Shown here piece by piece: positions 55,727 to 63,950 of a stretch of DNA of 64,000 bases; position 1 is the stretch's first letter, and every line of letters starts with the position of its first letter. A program made the position numbers and the translations under genes. The stretch is from RYN-230 sp963718305 (GTDB taxonomy: Bacteria; Actinomycetota; Actinomycetes; Streptosporangiales; Streptosporangiaceae), in NCBI GenBank assembly GCA_963718305.1, contig CAVQZG010000008.1, forward strand, positions 1 through 64,000, in the 5' to 3' direction. The notes beneath the pieces were generated by a model. The model searched no databases. It saw only the letters and a program-made list of their open reading frames with translations, and was not told where the DNA came from.

Positions 55727-57021
55727 CCGGACCGGCGCCCATCCTGGCTGAGCCGGGCCCGGGCCCGGCCGCACCCGGGGCGGCCGGCCCGGCCACCCAC
55801 GGTCCCGGGGGCCCGGCCCTGCGGGGGCCCGGCGGTCCGGCCGTCCGGCCGCCGGGGGGCACGCTGCGCCGCTGGCGGGCACCGCTCGCGGTGCTGGCGC
55901 TGGTTCTGCTGGGCGGGATCGTGATCGCCCTGCTGACCCCGCCCCGGCCCACCACCGGTTACCTCGATCCGGGTAACCCCGGATCGCAGGGCACCCGGGC
56001 CCTGGCCGCCCTCCTGGCCCGGGGCGGTCAGCCGGTGATCCGGGTGGACAGCGTGGCGGCCGCCCGGGACGCGGTCCAGGATGCGGGGCACCGGACCGGG
56101 CCGGGCCACGCCCCCGCGCTCGTCATCACCAGCCCCTACCTGCTCAGCCCCGGGCAACTGGGCGAACTGACCCGCCTGCCGGGGAACATCATGGTGGTGG
56201 AGCCGGACAGCGCCACGCTGAGCGCGCTCAACCGGGAGACGGCCGGGACCGCGGCGCCGCAGGTCACGGTGGCGGGCGCGGACGCGGTCCGCCCGGTCCG
56301 CCCGGGCTGCACGCTGGCCGCCGCGACCGTCGCCGGGGACGCCGGCCTGGGCGGGGTGCTGATGCGGGTGAGCGGCACCGCCGACGGGCTGTGCTACCGG
56401 GTGGACGGCCATCCCACCTTGGTCCGCTACCTGGCTGGGGGACGCACCGTCACCCTGCTGGGCAGCGGCGTGCCGCTGACCAACGCGGACCTGGCCCACC
56501 GCGGCAATGCCGCACTGGCGCTGAACCTGCTGCGCGGCAGCCCGCGGATCGTGTGGCTGGTGCCCAGCCCGCCGGCCGTCACCGCGGCGGGGCAGAAATC
56601 GCTGTTCCAGGAGATCCCCGGGCCGGCCTACCTGGTGGCGCTGCAAGTGTTCATCGCGGCCGGGCTGGCCGCGCTGTGGCGGACCCGGCGGCTCGGCCCG
56701 CTGGTCGCCGAGCCACTTCCGGTCGTGGTCCGCGCGGCAGAGACGGTGGAGGGACACGGCCGCCTCTACCGGTCCCGGCGGTCCCGTGGCCGGGCGGCCG
56801 CGGTGCTGCGTGATGCGGCCCGGCAACGGATCACCGCCCGGCTCGCGCTGCCCGGCGACGCGGACACCGGCGCGGTGTGCGCGGCGGTGGCCGCGCACAC
56901 CGGGCGCGAGCCTGATGCCGTCCGGGCCATCCTGTACGGGCCGGCCCCCCGCGACGATGCGTCACTCGTCAGGCTGGGGCAGGATATTGACGCTCTCGAG
57001 GAAGAGGTACGCACGCAGTGA
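55723..57021 (+). CDS. DUF4350 domain membrane protein
   Basis: A 432-residue protein. ATG 55723; a Gly/Pro-rich start, one membrane helix (RAPLAVLALVLLGGIVIALL, about 50-70), the DUF4350 domain (GTRALAALLARGGQPVIRVD, ALVITSPYLLSPGQLGELTR, LPGNIMVVEPDSATLSALNR, NAALALNLLRGSPRIVWLVP), a second helix (AYLVALQVFIAAGLAALWRT) and a C-terminal Arg-rich cytoplasmic tail. The fold resembles GATase-like domains. Function unknown; works with MoxR and DUF58 proteins in presumed envelope or chaperone complexes. Stop at 57021 lies in a 17-base direct repeat whose second copy starts moxR. Confidence 0.87.
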   Translation: MTGPAPILAEPGPGPAAPGAAGPATHGPGGPALRGPGGPAVRPPGGTLRRWRAPLAVLALVLLGGIVIALLTPPRPTTGYLDPGNPGSQGTRALAALLARGGQPVIRVDSVAAARDAVQDAGHRTGPGHAPALVITSPYLLSPGQLGELTRLPGNIMVVEPDSATLSALNRETAGTAAPQVTVAGADAVRPVRPGCTLAAATVAGDAGLGGVLMRVSGTADGLCYRVDGHPTLVRYLAGGRTVTLLGSGVPLTNADLAHRGNAALALNLLRGSPRIVWLVPSPPAVTAAGQKSLFQEIPGPAYLVALQVFIAAGLAALWRTRRLGPLVAEPLPVVVRAAETVEGHGRLYRSRRSRGRAAAVLRDAARQRITARLALPGDADTGAVCAAVAAHTGREPDAVRAILYGPAPRDDASLVRLGQDIDALEEEVRTQ

Positions 57022-57043
57022 CAGGGGTACGCACGCAGTGACC
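57006..57043. repeat. Tandem duplication at the DUF4350/moxR junction
   Basis: GGTACGCACGCAGTGAC occurs at 57006-57022 and again at 57026-57042, 20 bases apart. The first copy supplies the stop of DUF4350; the second supplies the GTG start of moxR. A single ancestral copy would give a four-base GTGA overlap like those elsewhere in this operon. Confidence 0.85.
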
Positions 57044-58012
57044 GCCGACTACCAGGCTCTGGGCACCGACGTACGGGGCGCGCTCGAAGCGGTCCGCACC
57101 GAGGTCGGCAAGGCCATCATCGGCCAGGACCCGGTGCTGACCGGGCTGGTGATCTGCCTGCTCTGCCGGGGTCACGTGCTCCTCGAAGGCGTGCCCGGAG
57201 TGGCCAAGACCCTGCTGGTGCGCTCGCTGGCCGCCGCGCTGTCGCTGCGCAGCACCCGGGTCCAGTTCACCCCGGACTTGATGCCGGGCGACGTGACCGG
57301 CTCGCTGGTCTACGACGCGAAGACGGCCCTGTTCCAGTTCCGGGAGGGCCCGGTGTTCACCAACCTGCTGCTCGCCGACGAGATCAACCGGACGCCGCCG
57401 AAGACCCAGGCTGCCCTGCTCGAAGCTATGGAGGAGCGGCAGGTGTCGGTGGAAGGCCAGCCCCGGCCGCTCCCCGAGCCGTTCCTGGTGGCCGCGACCC
57501 AGAACCCCGTGGAGTACGAGGGGACCTACCCCCTGCCCGAGGCGCAGCTTGATCGCTTCCTGGTCAAGCTGACTGTCGACTTGCCGGGCCGGGACGACGA
57601 AATCGGCATCCTGGCCCGGCACGCGGCCGGATTCGACCCCAGCAACCTGGCCGCGACCGGGATCAGGCCCGTCGCTGGCCCGGCCGAGCTCGCCGCGGCG
57701 TCCGCTGCGGTCCGCGAGGTCCGGGTGGCCCCGGAGGTGGCCGGCTACATCGTGGACCTATGCCGCGCCACCCGGCAGTCGCCGTCGCTGCGCCTCGGCG
57801 TGTCCCCGCGCGGGGCCACCGCGCTGCAAGCCACCAGCCGGGCCTGGGCCTGGCTCGCGGGCCGCGACTACGTCACGCCGGACGACGTGAAAGCGCTGGC
57901 CCGGCCCACTTTGCGGCACCGGATCCAGCTCCGGCCGGAAGCGGAGATCGAGGGCGCCTCGGCGGACGGGGTGCTGGAGGCGGTCCTCGCCGCCGTCCCG
58001 GTCCCGCGGTGA
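57038..58012 (+). CDS. MoxR-family AAA+ ATPase
   Basis: A 324-residue MoxR AAA+ ATPase that probably acts as a chaperone or maturation factor for complexes with the neighbouring DUF58 and VWA-like proteins. Walker A VLLEGVPGVAKTLLVRSLAA, FTPDLMPGDVTGSLVYDAKT (a typical MoxR loop), Walker B NLLLADEINRTPPKTQAALL, LEAMEERQVSVEG, sensor 1 FLVAATQNPVEYEGTYPLPE, and YVTPDDVKALARPTLRHRI at the C-terminus. GTG 57038 is used; the frame upstream belongs to overlapping genes. Confidence 0.93.
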   Translation: MTADYQALGTDVRGALEAVRTEVGKAIIGQDPVLTGLVICLLCRGHVLLEGVPGVAKTLLVRSLAAALSLRSTRVQFTPDLMPGDVTGSLVYDAKTALFQFREGPVFTNLLLADEINRTPPKTQAALLEAMEERQVSVEGQPRPLPEPFLVAATQNPVEYEGTYPLPEAQLDRFLVKLTVDLPGRDDEIGILARHAAGFDPSNLAATGIRPVAGPAELAAASAAVREVRVAPEVAGYIVDLCRATRQSPSLRLGVSPRGATALQATSRAWAWLAGRDYVTPDDVKALARPTLRHRIQLRPEAEIEGASADGVLEAVLAAVPVPR

Positions 58013-58024
58013 ACTCTTCCTGGG

Positions 58025-58082
58025 GGAATCCCCGTAGTGCGGTGCTCCCGCTCCCCCGGAATCCCCGTACCGCGGTGATCCC
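58025..58082. repeat. Two copies of a 25-base direct repeat between moxR and DUF58
   Basis: GGAATCCCCGTAGTGCGGTG (58025 on) recurs at 58058 with two changes, 33 bases away. It fills most of the 73-base gap. The first copy extends a GGGG-AAT-CCCC dyad. Role unknown. Confidence 0.7.
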
Positions 58083-58085
58083 CTG

Positions 58086-59378
58086 ATGGCGCTGACCGGC
58101 CGGGCGGCCGCGGCGGCCCTGCTCGGCGCCCTGGCCGTGCTGGGCTTCCGGACCTGGGTCGCCCTGGTGGCCGTCAACGCCGTGCTGCTCGCCGCGATCC
58201 TCGCCGACCTGATGCTGGCGGCCAGCGTCCGGCGGCTGGGCGTCACCCGGTCCGGCGACACCCGGGTGCTGCTGGGCGAGTCCGCCTCGGTCGCGGTGAC
58301 CGTGCACAACCCGGACCGCCGCCCGCTGCGGGCCCAGCTGCGCGCCGCCTGGCCGCCGAGCGCGCACGCGGAGCCGGGCCAGGTGGCACTGGTCGCCGCG
58401 GCGGGCGGCCAGGCCACCGCGGCTGGCACGCTCACCCCGGACCGGCGCGGCGACAAGGTATCCCCCACCGTTATCGTCCGTTCGTTCGGGCCGCTGGGCC
58501 TGGCCGCCCGGCAGGGCCGCCACGACGTGCCCTGGAGCGTGCGGGTGCTGCCGCCGTTCGGCAGCCGCAGGCACCTGGGCGAGAAGCTCTCCCAGCTGCG
58601 CCAGCTCGACGGCCAGCACCGCTCGCTGCTGCGCGGGCCAGGCACCGAGTTCGACTCGCTGCGCGAGTACGTCATCGGCGACGACGTCCGCTCCATCGAC
58701 TGGCGGGCCGCGGCCCGCCGGGGTGACGTGATGGTCCGGACCTGGCGGCCGGAACGCGACCGGCGGATCCTGATCGTCCTGGACACCGGGCGGACCTCGG
58801 CGGGACGAGTCGGCGGCATCCCGCGGCTGGACGCGTCGATGGACGCGACGCTGCTGCTGACCGCGCTCGCGGCCCGGGCCGGAGACCGGGTCGACCTGAT
58901 CGCGTTCGACCGCCGGGTGCGGGCCCGGGTACTGGGCGCCCCCCGTTCATCCGTGCTGGCCTCGTTCACCACGGCCATGGCGCCGCTGGACGCCGAGCTG
59001 ACCGAGACCGACCTCGCGGCCATGGTCAGCGCGGTGCTCACCGTGGCCCGGCACCGCTGCCTGGTGGTGCTGCTCACCGAGCTCAACCCGGCGGTGATCG
59101 AGGAGGGTCTGCTGCCCCGGCTGGGCCCGCTCGTATCCCGGGACATGGTCATGATCGCGGCGGTGGCTGACCCGCGGATCGCGGAAATGGCGGCCGCCCG
59201 GGGCGACGCGGCCAGCCTCTACGACGCGGCCGCGGCAGAAGGCGCGCTGGCCCAGCGGCGCCAGATCTCGGCCCTGCTGCGGCGTCAGGGCGTCAGCGTG
59301 GTCGACGCCCCGCCGGACCGGCTGCCGTCCGCGCTGGCCGACGCCTACCTCGACCTGAAGGCCAGCGGTCGCCTCTAA
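58086..59378 (+). CDS. DUF58 domain protein
   Basis: A 430-residue membrane-anchored protein: two N-terminal helices (AAALLGALAVLGFRTWVALV, VNAVLLAAILADLMLAASV), then the DUF58 motif GTEFDSLREYVIGDDVRSID followed by WRAAARR, and a von Willebrand A-like fold (RILIVLDTGRTSAGRVGG, RVDLIAFDRRVRARVLGAP). It is the usual partner of MoxR. ATG 58086. It closes the operon here; any further partner genes (transglutaminase, stage II sporulation protein M) are absent and the downstream DNA holds an HNH remnant instead. Confidence 0.92.
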   Translation: MALTGRAAAAALLGALAVLGFRTWVALVAVNAVLLAAILADLMLAASVRRLGVTRSGDTRVLLGESASVAVTVHNPDRRPLRAQLRAAWPPSAHAEPGQVALVAAAGGQATAAGTLTPDRRGDKVSPTVIVRSFGPLGLAARQGRHDVPWSVRVLPPFGSRRHLGEKLSQLRQLDGQHRSLLRGPGTEFDSLREYVIGDDVRSIDWRAAARRGDVMVRTWRPERDRRILIVLDTGRTSAGRVGGIPRLDASMDATLLLTALAARAGDRVDLIAFDRRVRARVLGAPRSSVLASFTTAMAPLDAELTETDLAAMVSAVLTVARHRCLVVLLTELNPAVIEEGLLPRLGPLVSRDMVMIAAVADPRIAEMAAARGDAASLYDAAAAEGALAQRRQISALLRRQGVSVVDAPPDRLPSALADAYLDLKASGRL

Positions 59379-59412
59379 GGCTTCAGCACACCCCCGGTCA
59401 ATCCGTCCCGGA

Positions 59413-59570
59413 TCATTCCCAGTACTGGGCGGGGGTGGTGTGGGTGCGGTTTCCGAGGGTGATCCAGGTGAGGGTGCCGGGTGCTGGGGGTGGTGAGGGT
59501 CCAGCCGGGGGCCTGCTTGCGCTGGTAATCGTGACGCCAGACCGGAGTGTGGTGCCACTCGCAGCCTGCG
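59413..59570 (-). pseudogene. C-terminal remnant of a DUF222/HNH endonuclease gene
   Basis: The minus strand of the interval after DUF58 encodes, in one frame, CEWHHTPVWRHDYQRKQAPG followed by WTLTTP, and in the next frame PAPGTLTWITLGNRTHTTPA with a stop at 59413. The RHDxxxKQAPGWTLTQP and THTTPAQYW-type words are the C-terminal signature of 13E12/HNH endonucleases. The HNH core and DUF222 part are missing. One frame change separates the two pieces. Identified by motif only. Confidence 0.55.
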
Positions 59571-59739
59571 GGTAGTCACTGGCAGCCGCTCTCGTGAACC
59601 CACCAGAACACTCATGCAGACCTCGCTGGCTGGTCGCGGCAGCAGCCGACCTCGCACCTGATGTCGATCCATGGCTTGGCGGCTGCGTCGCTGAGCGTGA
59701 TGACGCGGCTGGCGGCCAGCCGGTGGCTTCCCGCTTTAT

Positions 59740-60678
59740 CTAGGCTGCCGGGATCCGGCCCAGGTACTCGCGCGGGCTGAAGCCGCGGTGCCGCTTGAAT
59801 GCTGTGCTCAGAGCGTACGGCGTGGCGTAGCCGACCTGCCTGGCCACGGCACCGAGGGTGGCCTGCGGCTCGCGGAGCATGTCGGCGGCCAGCGCGATGC
59901 GCCAGCCGGTCAGAAAGGCCATCGGCGTCTCGCCGACCAGGTCGGTGAACCGGCGGGCGAGTGTGGCCCGGGACGTGCCGGCCGCGTGGGCCAGGCTCTG
60001 CACGGTCCAGGGCTGCTCCGGCGCGTGGTGGATCTGCCGTAGCGCCGCCCCCACGACCGGGTCGGCGTAGCCGCGGTACCAGCCGGGCGCGTGCGCGTCC
60101 GGGCGGGCGAACCAGGCACGCAAGACCGCGATGAGCAGCAGGTCAAGCAGCCGGTCCAGGACCGCCTCCTGGCCCGGCTCGTCTTTGACGATCTCGTCGG
60201 CCAGCAGCGGGATCAGCGGGCAGTCCCACTCGCCGGCGCGCAGCGTGAGCAGCGGCGGCAGGGCGCGCAGAAGCCGCTGGCTGACCTCGCGGTTGACCTG
60301 GTAGGTGCCGGTGAGCATCTCGGTCGGCCCGGCCGGATCGTTGCCCCAGGTACGGACGCCGAGCATCCGCATCGCGGGTCCGGCGGCGCCGGACATGGCT
60401 GAGCACTGCTGCCCGGGCAGGATGACCGCCTGGGCGGGGCGGTCGGGCACGTCGGCCACGGTGTAGGGGGCAGGGCCGCGCAGGATCGCGACATCCCCGC
60501 AGCCAACCCGGACCGGCGCACGGCCGTCGTGCAGCCACGCCCAGCCGCGCACCACGGCCACGACAGTGAGCGGCGCCCCGTCTTCCACCCGCAGCGACCA
60601 CGGCGGGGACATCTGTGAGCGCAGCAGGAACGCGTCGCGGGCGCGGGGGCCGTCCAGCAGCCCGGCTATCGCATCCAT
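59740..60678 (-). CDS. AraC-family regulator with cupin (Cupin_6) domain
   Basis: A 312-residue regulator. N-terminal cupin (SLRVEDGAPLTVVAVVRGWA, VRVGCGDVAILRGPAPYTVA, residues 30-100), C-terminal double helix-turn-helix: WTVQSLAHAAGTSRATLARR and LGAVARQVGYATPYALSTAF, then KRHRGFSPREYLG. ATG 60678 (MDAIAGLLDGPRARDAF). It is divergent from the DUF1772 membrane protein 150 bases away, which it is likely to control. Ligand unknown; relatives sense small metabolites or antibiotics. Confidence 0.9.
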   Translation of the reverse strand: MDAIAGLLDGPRARDAFLLRSQMSPPWSLRVEDGAPLTVVAVVRGWAWLHDGRAPVRVGCGDVAILRGPAPYTVADVPDRPAQAVILPGQQCSAMSGAAGPAMRMLGVRTWGNDPAGPTEMLTGTYQVNREVSQRLLRALPPLLTLRAGEWDCPLIPLLADEIVKDEPGQEAVLDRLLDLLLIAVLRAWFARPDAHAPGWYRGYADPVVGAALRQIHHAPEQPWTVQSLAHAAGTSRATLARRFTDLVGETPMAFLTGWRIALAADMLREPQATLGAVARQVGYATPYALSTAFKRHRGFSPREYLGRIPAA

Positions 60679-60828
60679 CTGCACAGTGTAAGACGATCGC
60701 GTATGTTTTTGCGTCCTGCAGCAATGGCCCGTCTGATCCAAGGCGGATTCGATGAGGGCATGACGAACCATGACATGGCCGCGGCGCCGCGGGCGAACCG
60801 GGCCGGACACATTAGGGGGCAACACGAG

Positions 60829-61308
60829 ATGAGCGGCTTGATGCAGACGGTGACGGTGGCGGCCGGGGTCGGCGCAGGCCTGATCGGCGGGGTGTTCTTC
60901 GCCTTCTCCGCGTTCGTGATGCCGGCGCTGAGGAGGCTGCCCGCGGTCCAGGGCATCGGCGCCATGCAGTCCATCAACCGCCTCGCGGTGACCGCGCCGC
61001 TCATGCTCGCCCTGTTCGGCACGGCCGTGCTGAGCGTAGTCGCGGTTATCTGGGCGATCCGGTTCCGGGGCCACGCCGCGGCGCCCTGGATGCTGGCCGG
61101 CGGCGCGGCCTACATCGTCGCCATCCTGATCACCATCGCGGGCAACGTGCCGCTCAACAACGCATTGGCTGGCCTCGACCCGGCGTCGGCCGGCAGCCCG
61201 GCCCAGTGGCTCCAGTTCATCCAGCGCTGGACGCTGTGGAATCACCTGCGCGGCGCCGGGAGCGTGGCGGCCAGCGCCGCCTTCATCCTCGCCGTCATCC
61301 GCCGCTAG
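60829..61308 (+). CDS. DUF1772 (anthrone-oxygenase-like) membrane protein
   Basis: A 159-residue protein with four membrane helices of the DUF1772 family, which includes small anthrone-oxygenase-like proteins. Helix 1 VTVAAGVGAGLIGGVFFAFS, conserved AFVMPALRRLPAVQGIGAMQ, NVPLNNALAGLDPAS near the second half, and the final WTLWNHLRGAGSVAASAAFI. ATG 60829 follows AGGGGGC; a longer start at 60760 is possible. Divergent to the AraC regulator. Confidence 0.85.
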   Translation: MSGLMQTVTVAAGVGAGLIGGVFFAFSAFVMPALRRLPAVQGIGAMQSINRLAVTAPLMLALFGTAVLSVVAVIWAIRFRGHAAAPWMLAGGAAYIVAILITIAGNVPLNNALAGLDPASAGSPAQWLQFIQRWTLWNHLRGAGSVAASAAFILAVIRR

Positions 61309-61569
61309 GCCCACGCTCGGCTGGCGGCCCAGCCACCGCTGGTCCGAGCACGAGCCCATCCAGTCCGATGCGCATCTTTGACTGGTTGCTCCCGTTGGTG
61401 GAGCGTGGGGCGGACCAGCCCGGGCTAAGTGCGTGGTTATGCCTTGCAGGCGGGGTTCGGTCTGCATTCTCAAGCTAGCTTTCGCGCTCACGCCCGGACG
61501 CACCATGGGTTGTGCCGGACCACTCGGGTTAGAAATGCGGGCCGCCACCCGGACCGTAGGATCCTGTAC

Positions 61570-61941
61570 ATGGACGAGTTGGACAGCTGCCTCCAGACGG
61601 CGCTTGACCCGGCAGCTGTCATCGAGACAGTGGCGCGCGATCCCCGGCTGCGGGCGTTCACCAGCCACGGCAGGATCGAGACCCTGCCGGCCCGGCAGGC
61701 GCGGCGGCATCTGCTGCTGGACACGATCGCCCAGGCCTTCGAACCGGGCGTGCGCTACTCCGAGCGCCAGGTCAGCCTGTTCCTCGGCGCACTGCACGCC
61801 GACTATGCGGCGCTGCGCCGCTATCTCGTCGACGAGGATTTCCTGTCCCGATCCGATGGCCAGTACTGGCGCAGCGGCGGTACCGTGCTCCCGTCCCCGC
61901 CGGATGAGCCCTGGGCTCAGGTACTCCCCGCCGGGCCGTGA
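61570..61941 (+). CDS. DUF2087 domain protein
   Basis: A 123-residue protein of the DUF2087 family. Conserved stretch: FEPGVRYSERQVSLFLGALH followed by ADYAALRRYLVDEDFLSRSD and GQYWRSGG, a helix-turn-helix-like domain often fused to or near regulators. ATG 61570. No partner; a hairpin with a T-run follows 75 bases later. The gap upstream (61309-61569) holds nothing I can support. Role unknown. Confidence 0.8.
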   Translation: MDELDSCLQTALDPAAVIETVARDPRLRAFTSHGRIETLPARQARRHLLLDTIAQAFEPGVRYSERQVSLFLGALHADYAALRRYLVDEDFLSRSDGQYWRSGGTVLPSPPDEPWAQVLPAGP

Positions 61942-62015
61942 TGGCAGGTCCGCGGCAGCCAACGAGGCGGGCCCGTACAGCATGCGCCGGCAGCCGGTTA
62001 GCGCCGAGGTCGGCA

Positions 62016-62044
62016 AGACCACCCTCGGGATGGTCTCAGTTTTT
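62016..62044 (+). terminator. Intrinsic terminator after the DUF2087 gene
   Basis: AGACCACCC (62016-62024) pairs with GGATGGTCT (62028-62036), one mismatch, loop TCG, followed by TTTTT at 62040-62044. It is the only classical hairpin plus T-run seen in the window, and it overlaps the last codons of the convergent P450 gene. Confidence 0.75.
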
Positions 62045-63301
62045 CCAGGACGCTTTCAACTCGGTCAGGCAGCGGTCGGTCATGTCGCCGGTTCGCCACC
62101 GCCCGCTCGGCGGATCGAGCTCGAGCAGCGGCAGCAGAGGGCCCGCCTCCTCCAGCACAACCGCCGCCTCCACGCGGGCGAGCGGGGCGCCGAGACAGAA
62201 GTGCCGGCCCCGCCCGAAGGCGAGGTGCCGGTTGTCCGGGCGCGTGACGTCGAACGTCGCCGCGCGCTCGAACACTGCCGGGTCCCGGTTTGCCGCCGCA
62301 AGGTGGATGATGACCGAATCGCCCGCCCGGATCCTCGCGTCGCCCAGCGTGAGGTCCGCGAGCGCGAGCCGGGACACCATCGGAATCGGGCTCTCGTAGC
62401 GCAGCACCTCCTCGACTGCGGGCCCGGTGCGGGCCGGGTCGCCGGACAGCTTCGCCGCCTCTGCCGGATGAGTCAGCAGCAGGTAGAGGCCGCTGGCGAG
62501 CAGGTTGCGCGTGGTTCCGTGCCCCGCGGCGAGGAAGAACACCGCCAGCCCGATGAGCTCATCGGCCGAGATCGTGCCCTCGCCCGCGGCGTCCGCCAGC
62601 CTGGTGATCATGTCGTCGGCAGGCCGGTGCTGCTTCTCCTTCATCAGTCTCCGGAACATGTCCTCCAGTGCCAGCCAGCTTTCGTTGGCCCGGTCGGCCG
62701 CCTGCCGGGCCTCGCTGGTCCAGGACGGATCCACCCGCCCCGCGAACGGGCCCACGTCGCAGGTCCAGCGGTGAAACTGCTGTGCTTGCGGGTCCGGCAC
62801 GCCGAGCACGGTGCAGATAAGGGCCAGAGGCATGCGGAGGGCAAGGTCGTCCAGGAGGTTGACGTGCTCATTCCGCCGCATCTCGTTCAAAGTTTGCCGA
62901 ACGTAGACGCTGATCCACGGCCGGTACGTGGCAGCGAGTGCCGGGTTGATCATGCTGTGGGCGAGCCTGCGCAGCCGTGAGTGCTTCGGCGGGTCGATGA
63001 ACCCGAGCCAGTTGGCGATGTGCGCGATGAGCGACCCATATCCAGGGCGAAGCCCGTCGGGGATGCCGCGCGCGTTGATCGCCGACCGGTCGCTGCTGAG
63101 CTGCGGGTGCCCGAGGGCGGCCACGACGCCCGGGTAGCTCGTGATGACCCACGCCTCCAGGAGCGGGCTCCAGTGCACGGGTGCGGCCGAACGCAGCTCA
63201 TCCAGCAGCGGGTAGGGGTCGTCGAGCTCGACCCGGCAGAACGCGCGGTACTCCGGCGTGCCGAGCAGGCTGTCGAGCTGGCCGGCCTGGTGCGATGTCA
63301 T
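62036..63301 (-). CDS. Cytochrome P450 (bacterial class I)
   Basis: A 421-residue soluble monooxygenase. I-helix AVFFLAAGHGTTRNLLASGL (AGxxT, with Gly in place of the usual Glu), K-helix ExxR in VEEVLRYESPIPMVSRLALA, and the heme loop LAFGRGRHFCLGAPLARVEA with the thiolate cysteine near residue 369. GGAGAG precedes ATG 63301. No ferredoxin or reductase gene is adjacent, so electron donors are elsewhere. Substrate unpredictable. The small gene at 63298-63538 appears to be co-transcribed upstream. Confidence 0.95.
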   Translation of the reverse strand: MTSHQAGQLDSLLGTPEYRAFCRVELDDPYPLLDELRSAAPVHWSPLLEAWVITSYPGVVAALGHPQLSSDRSAINARGIPDGLRPGYGSLIAHIANWLGFIDPPKHSRLRRLAHSMINPALAATYRPWISVYVRQTLNEMRRNEHVNLLDDLALRMPLALICTVLGVPDPQAQQFHRWTCDVGPFAGRVDPSWTSEARQAADRANESWLALEDMFRRLMKEKQHRPADDMITRLADAAGEGTISADELIGLAVFFLAAGHGTTRNLLASGLYLLLTHPAEAAKLSGDPARTGPAVEEVLRYESPIPMVSRLALADLTLGDARIRAGDSVIIHLAAANRDPAVFERAATFDVTRPDNRHLAFGRGRHFCLGAPLARVEAAVVLEEAGPLLPLLELDPPSGRWRTGDMTDRCLTELKASWKN

Positions 63302-63538
63302 GAGCTGCTCTCCAGGTAGTCATGCAGGACCCGCCCGCCGACCAGGCGGGAATCGGCTCGCCAGTAGAAGCCCGCCAGGGCCCCTGAACGCACGTGGATC
63401 GGTGGCGTACTCGAACGCGAGGATCTCGCCGTCGCGGAAGAGTGCGGGCGGCAGGCCGGTGGGCGGACTATCGATCGGGGTACCGACGGCGTCTTCCGGG
63501 GCCGGGATGCTGAGCGATCCAGGATCGTAGGACGTCAT
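63298..63538 (-). CDS. Small protein upstream of the P450, one frameshift
   Basis: Starts at ATG 63538 (MTSYDPGSLSIPAPEDAVGT) and reads PTGLPPALFRDGEILAFEYA. As sequenced the frame ends at 63320 after 72 residues. In the next frame the same region gives GALAGFYWRADSRLVGGRVL plus HDYLESSS and stops at 63298, overlapping the P450 start as ATGA. The latter is the more likely end, with an indel near 63.39 kb; about 80 residues in total. No family recognised. The tight coupling suggests a partner of the P450. Confidence 0.5.
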
Positions 63539-63586
63539 GTGCTGGTTCCTGCCCGAGCCGGATCCGGCGCCGTCTTCAGCGAATTA

Positions 63587-63606
63587 GTCAACGAAAATCT
63601 GTTGAC
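63587..63606 (-). promoter_or_regulatory. Inverted repeat upstream of the P450 operon
   Basis: GTCAAC (63587-63592) and GTTGAC (63601-63606) are perfect inverted six-base arms with an eight-base AT-rich spacer, about 50 bases upstream of the small-protein ATG. A likely operator; no regulator gene is adjacent in the window. Confidence 0.5.
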
Positions 63607-63950
63607 AGTAAACGGTAACACCTGGCTGGCTTGCGCGCCAGCTCCGCCTCAGTGTGGTCAGCTCCTGACGGCCGCCCCGCCACGCTGCGGTCAAGTCGGC
63701 GTCCTGCGCGCCGCGCTACAGGCCGACTCGACGTGGGGCGCAACTTTCGAATTTAGATTCGATATCACTTGGTATGGTGATTCGGCGCCCTGCGGCGGTG
63801 TCTGTACTAACGTCGGCCGCCGCGGGGTGTTCTCCCGCTCAGACGGCCCGCTGCGGTGGTGACGCCCCAACCTGTGTGGTTATGACTTGCACGCGAGATT
63901 GGCGTCGTAATAGGCGCGCCCTAGCCTCGAAGGCTTCCTGCCCGACACCG

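Noticed and set aside
54112..56898. A 928-residue minus-strand frame opposite the DUF4129/DUF4350 genes
   Set aside because: Low-complexity antisense shadow; the forward genes have membrane helices and family motifs.
63539..63862. A 107-residue forward frame upstream of the P450 operon
   Set aside because: It spans the operator-like dyads, has no family features and no ribosome site at its start.
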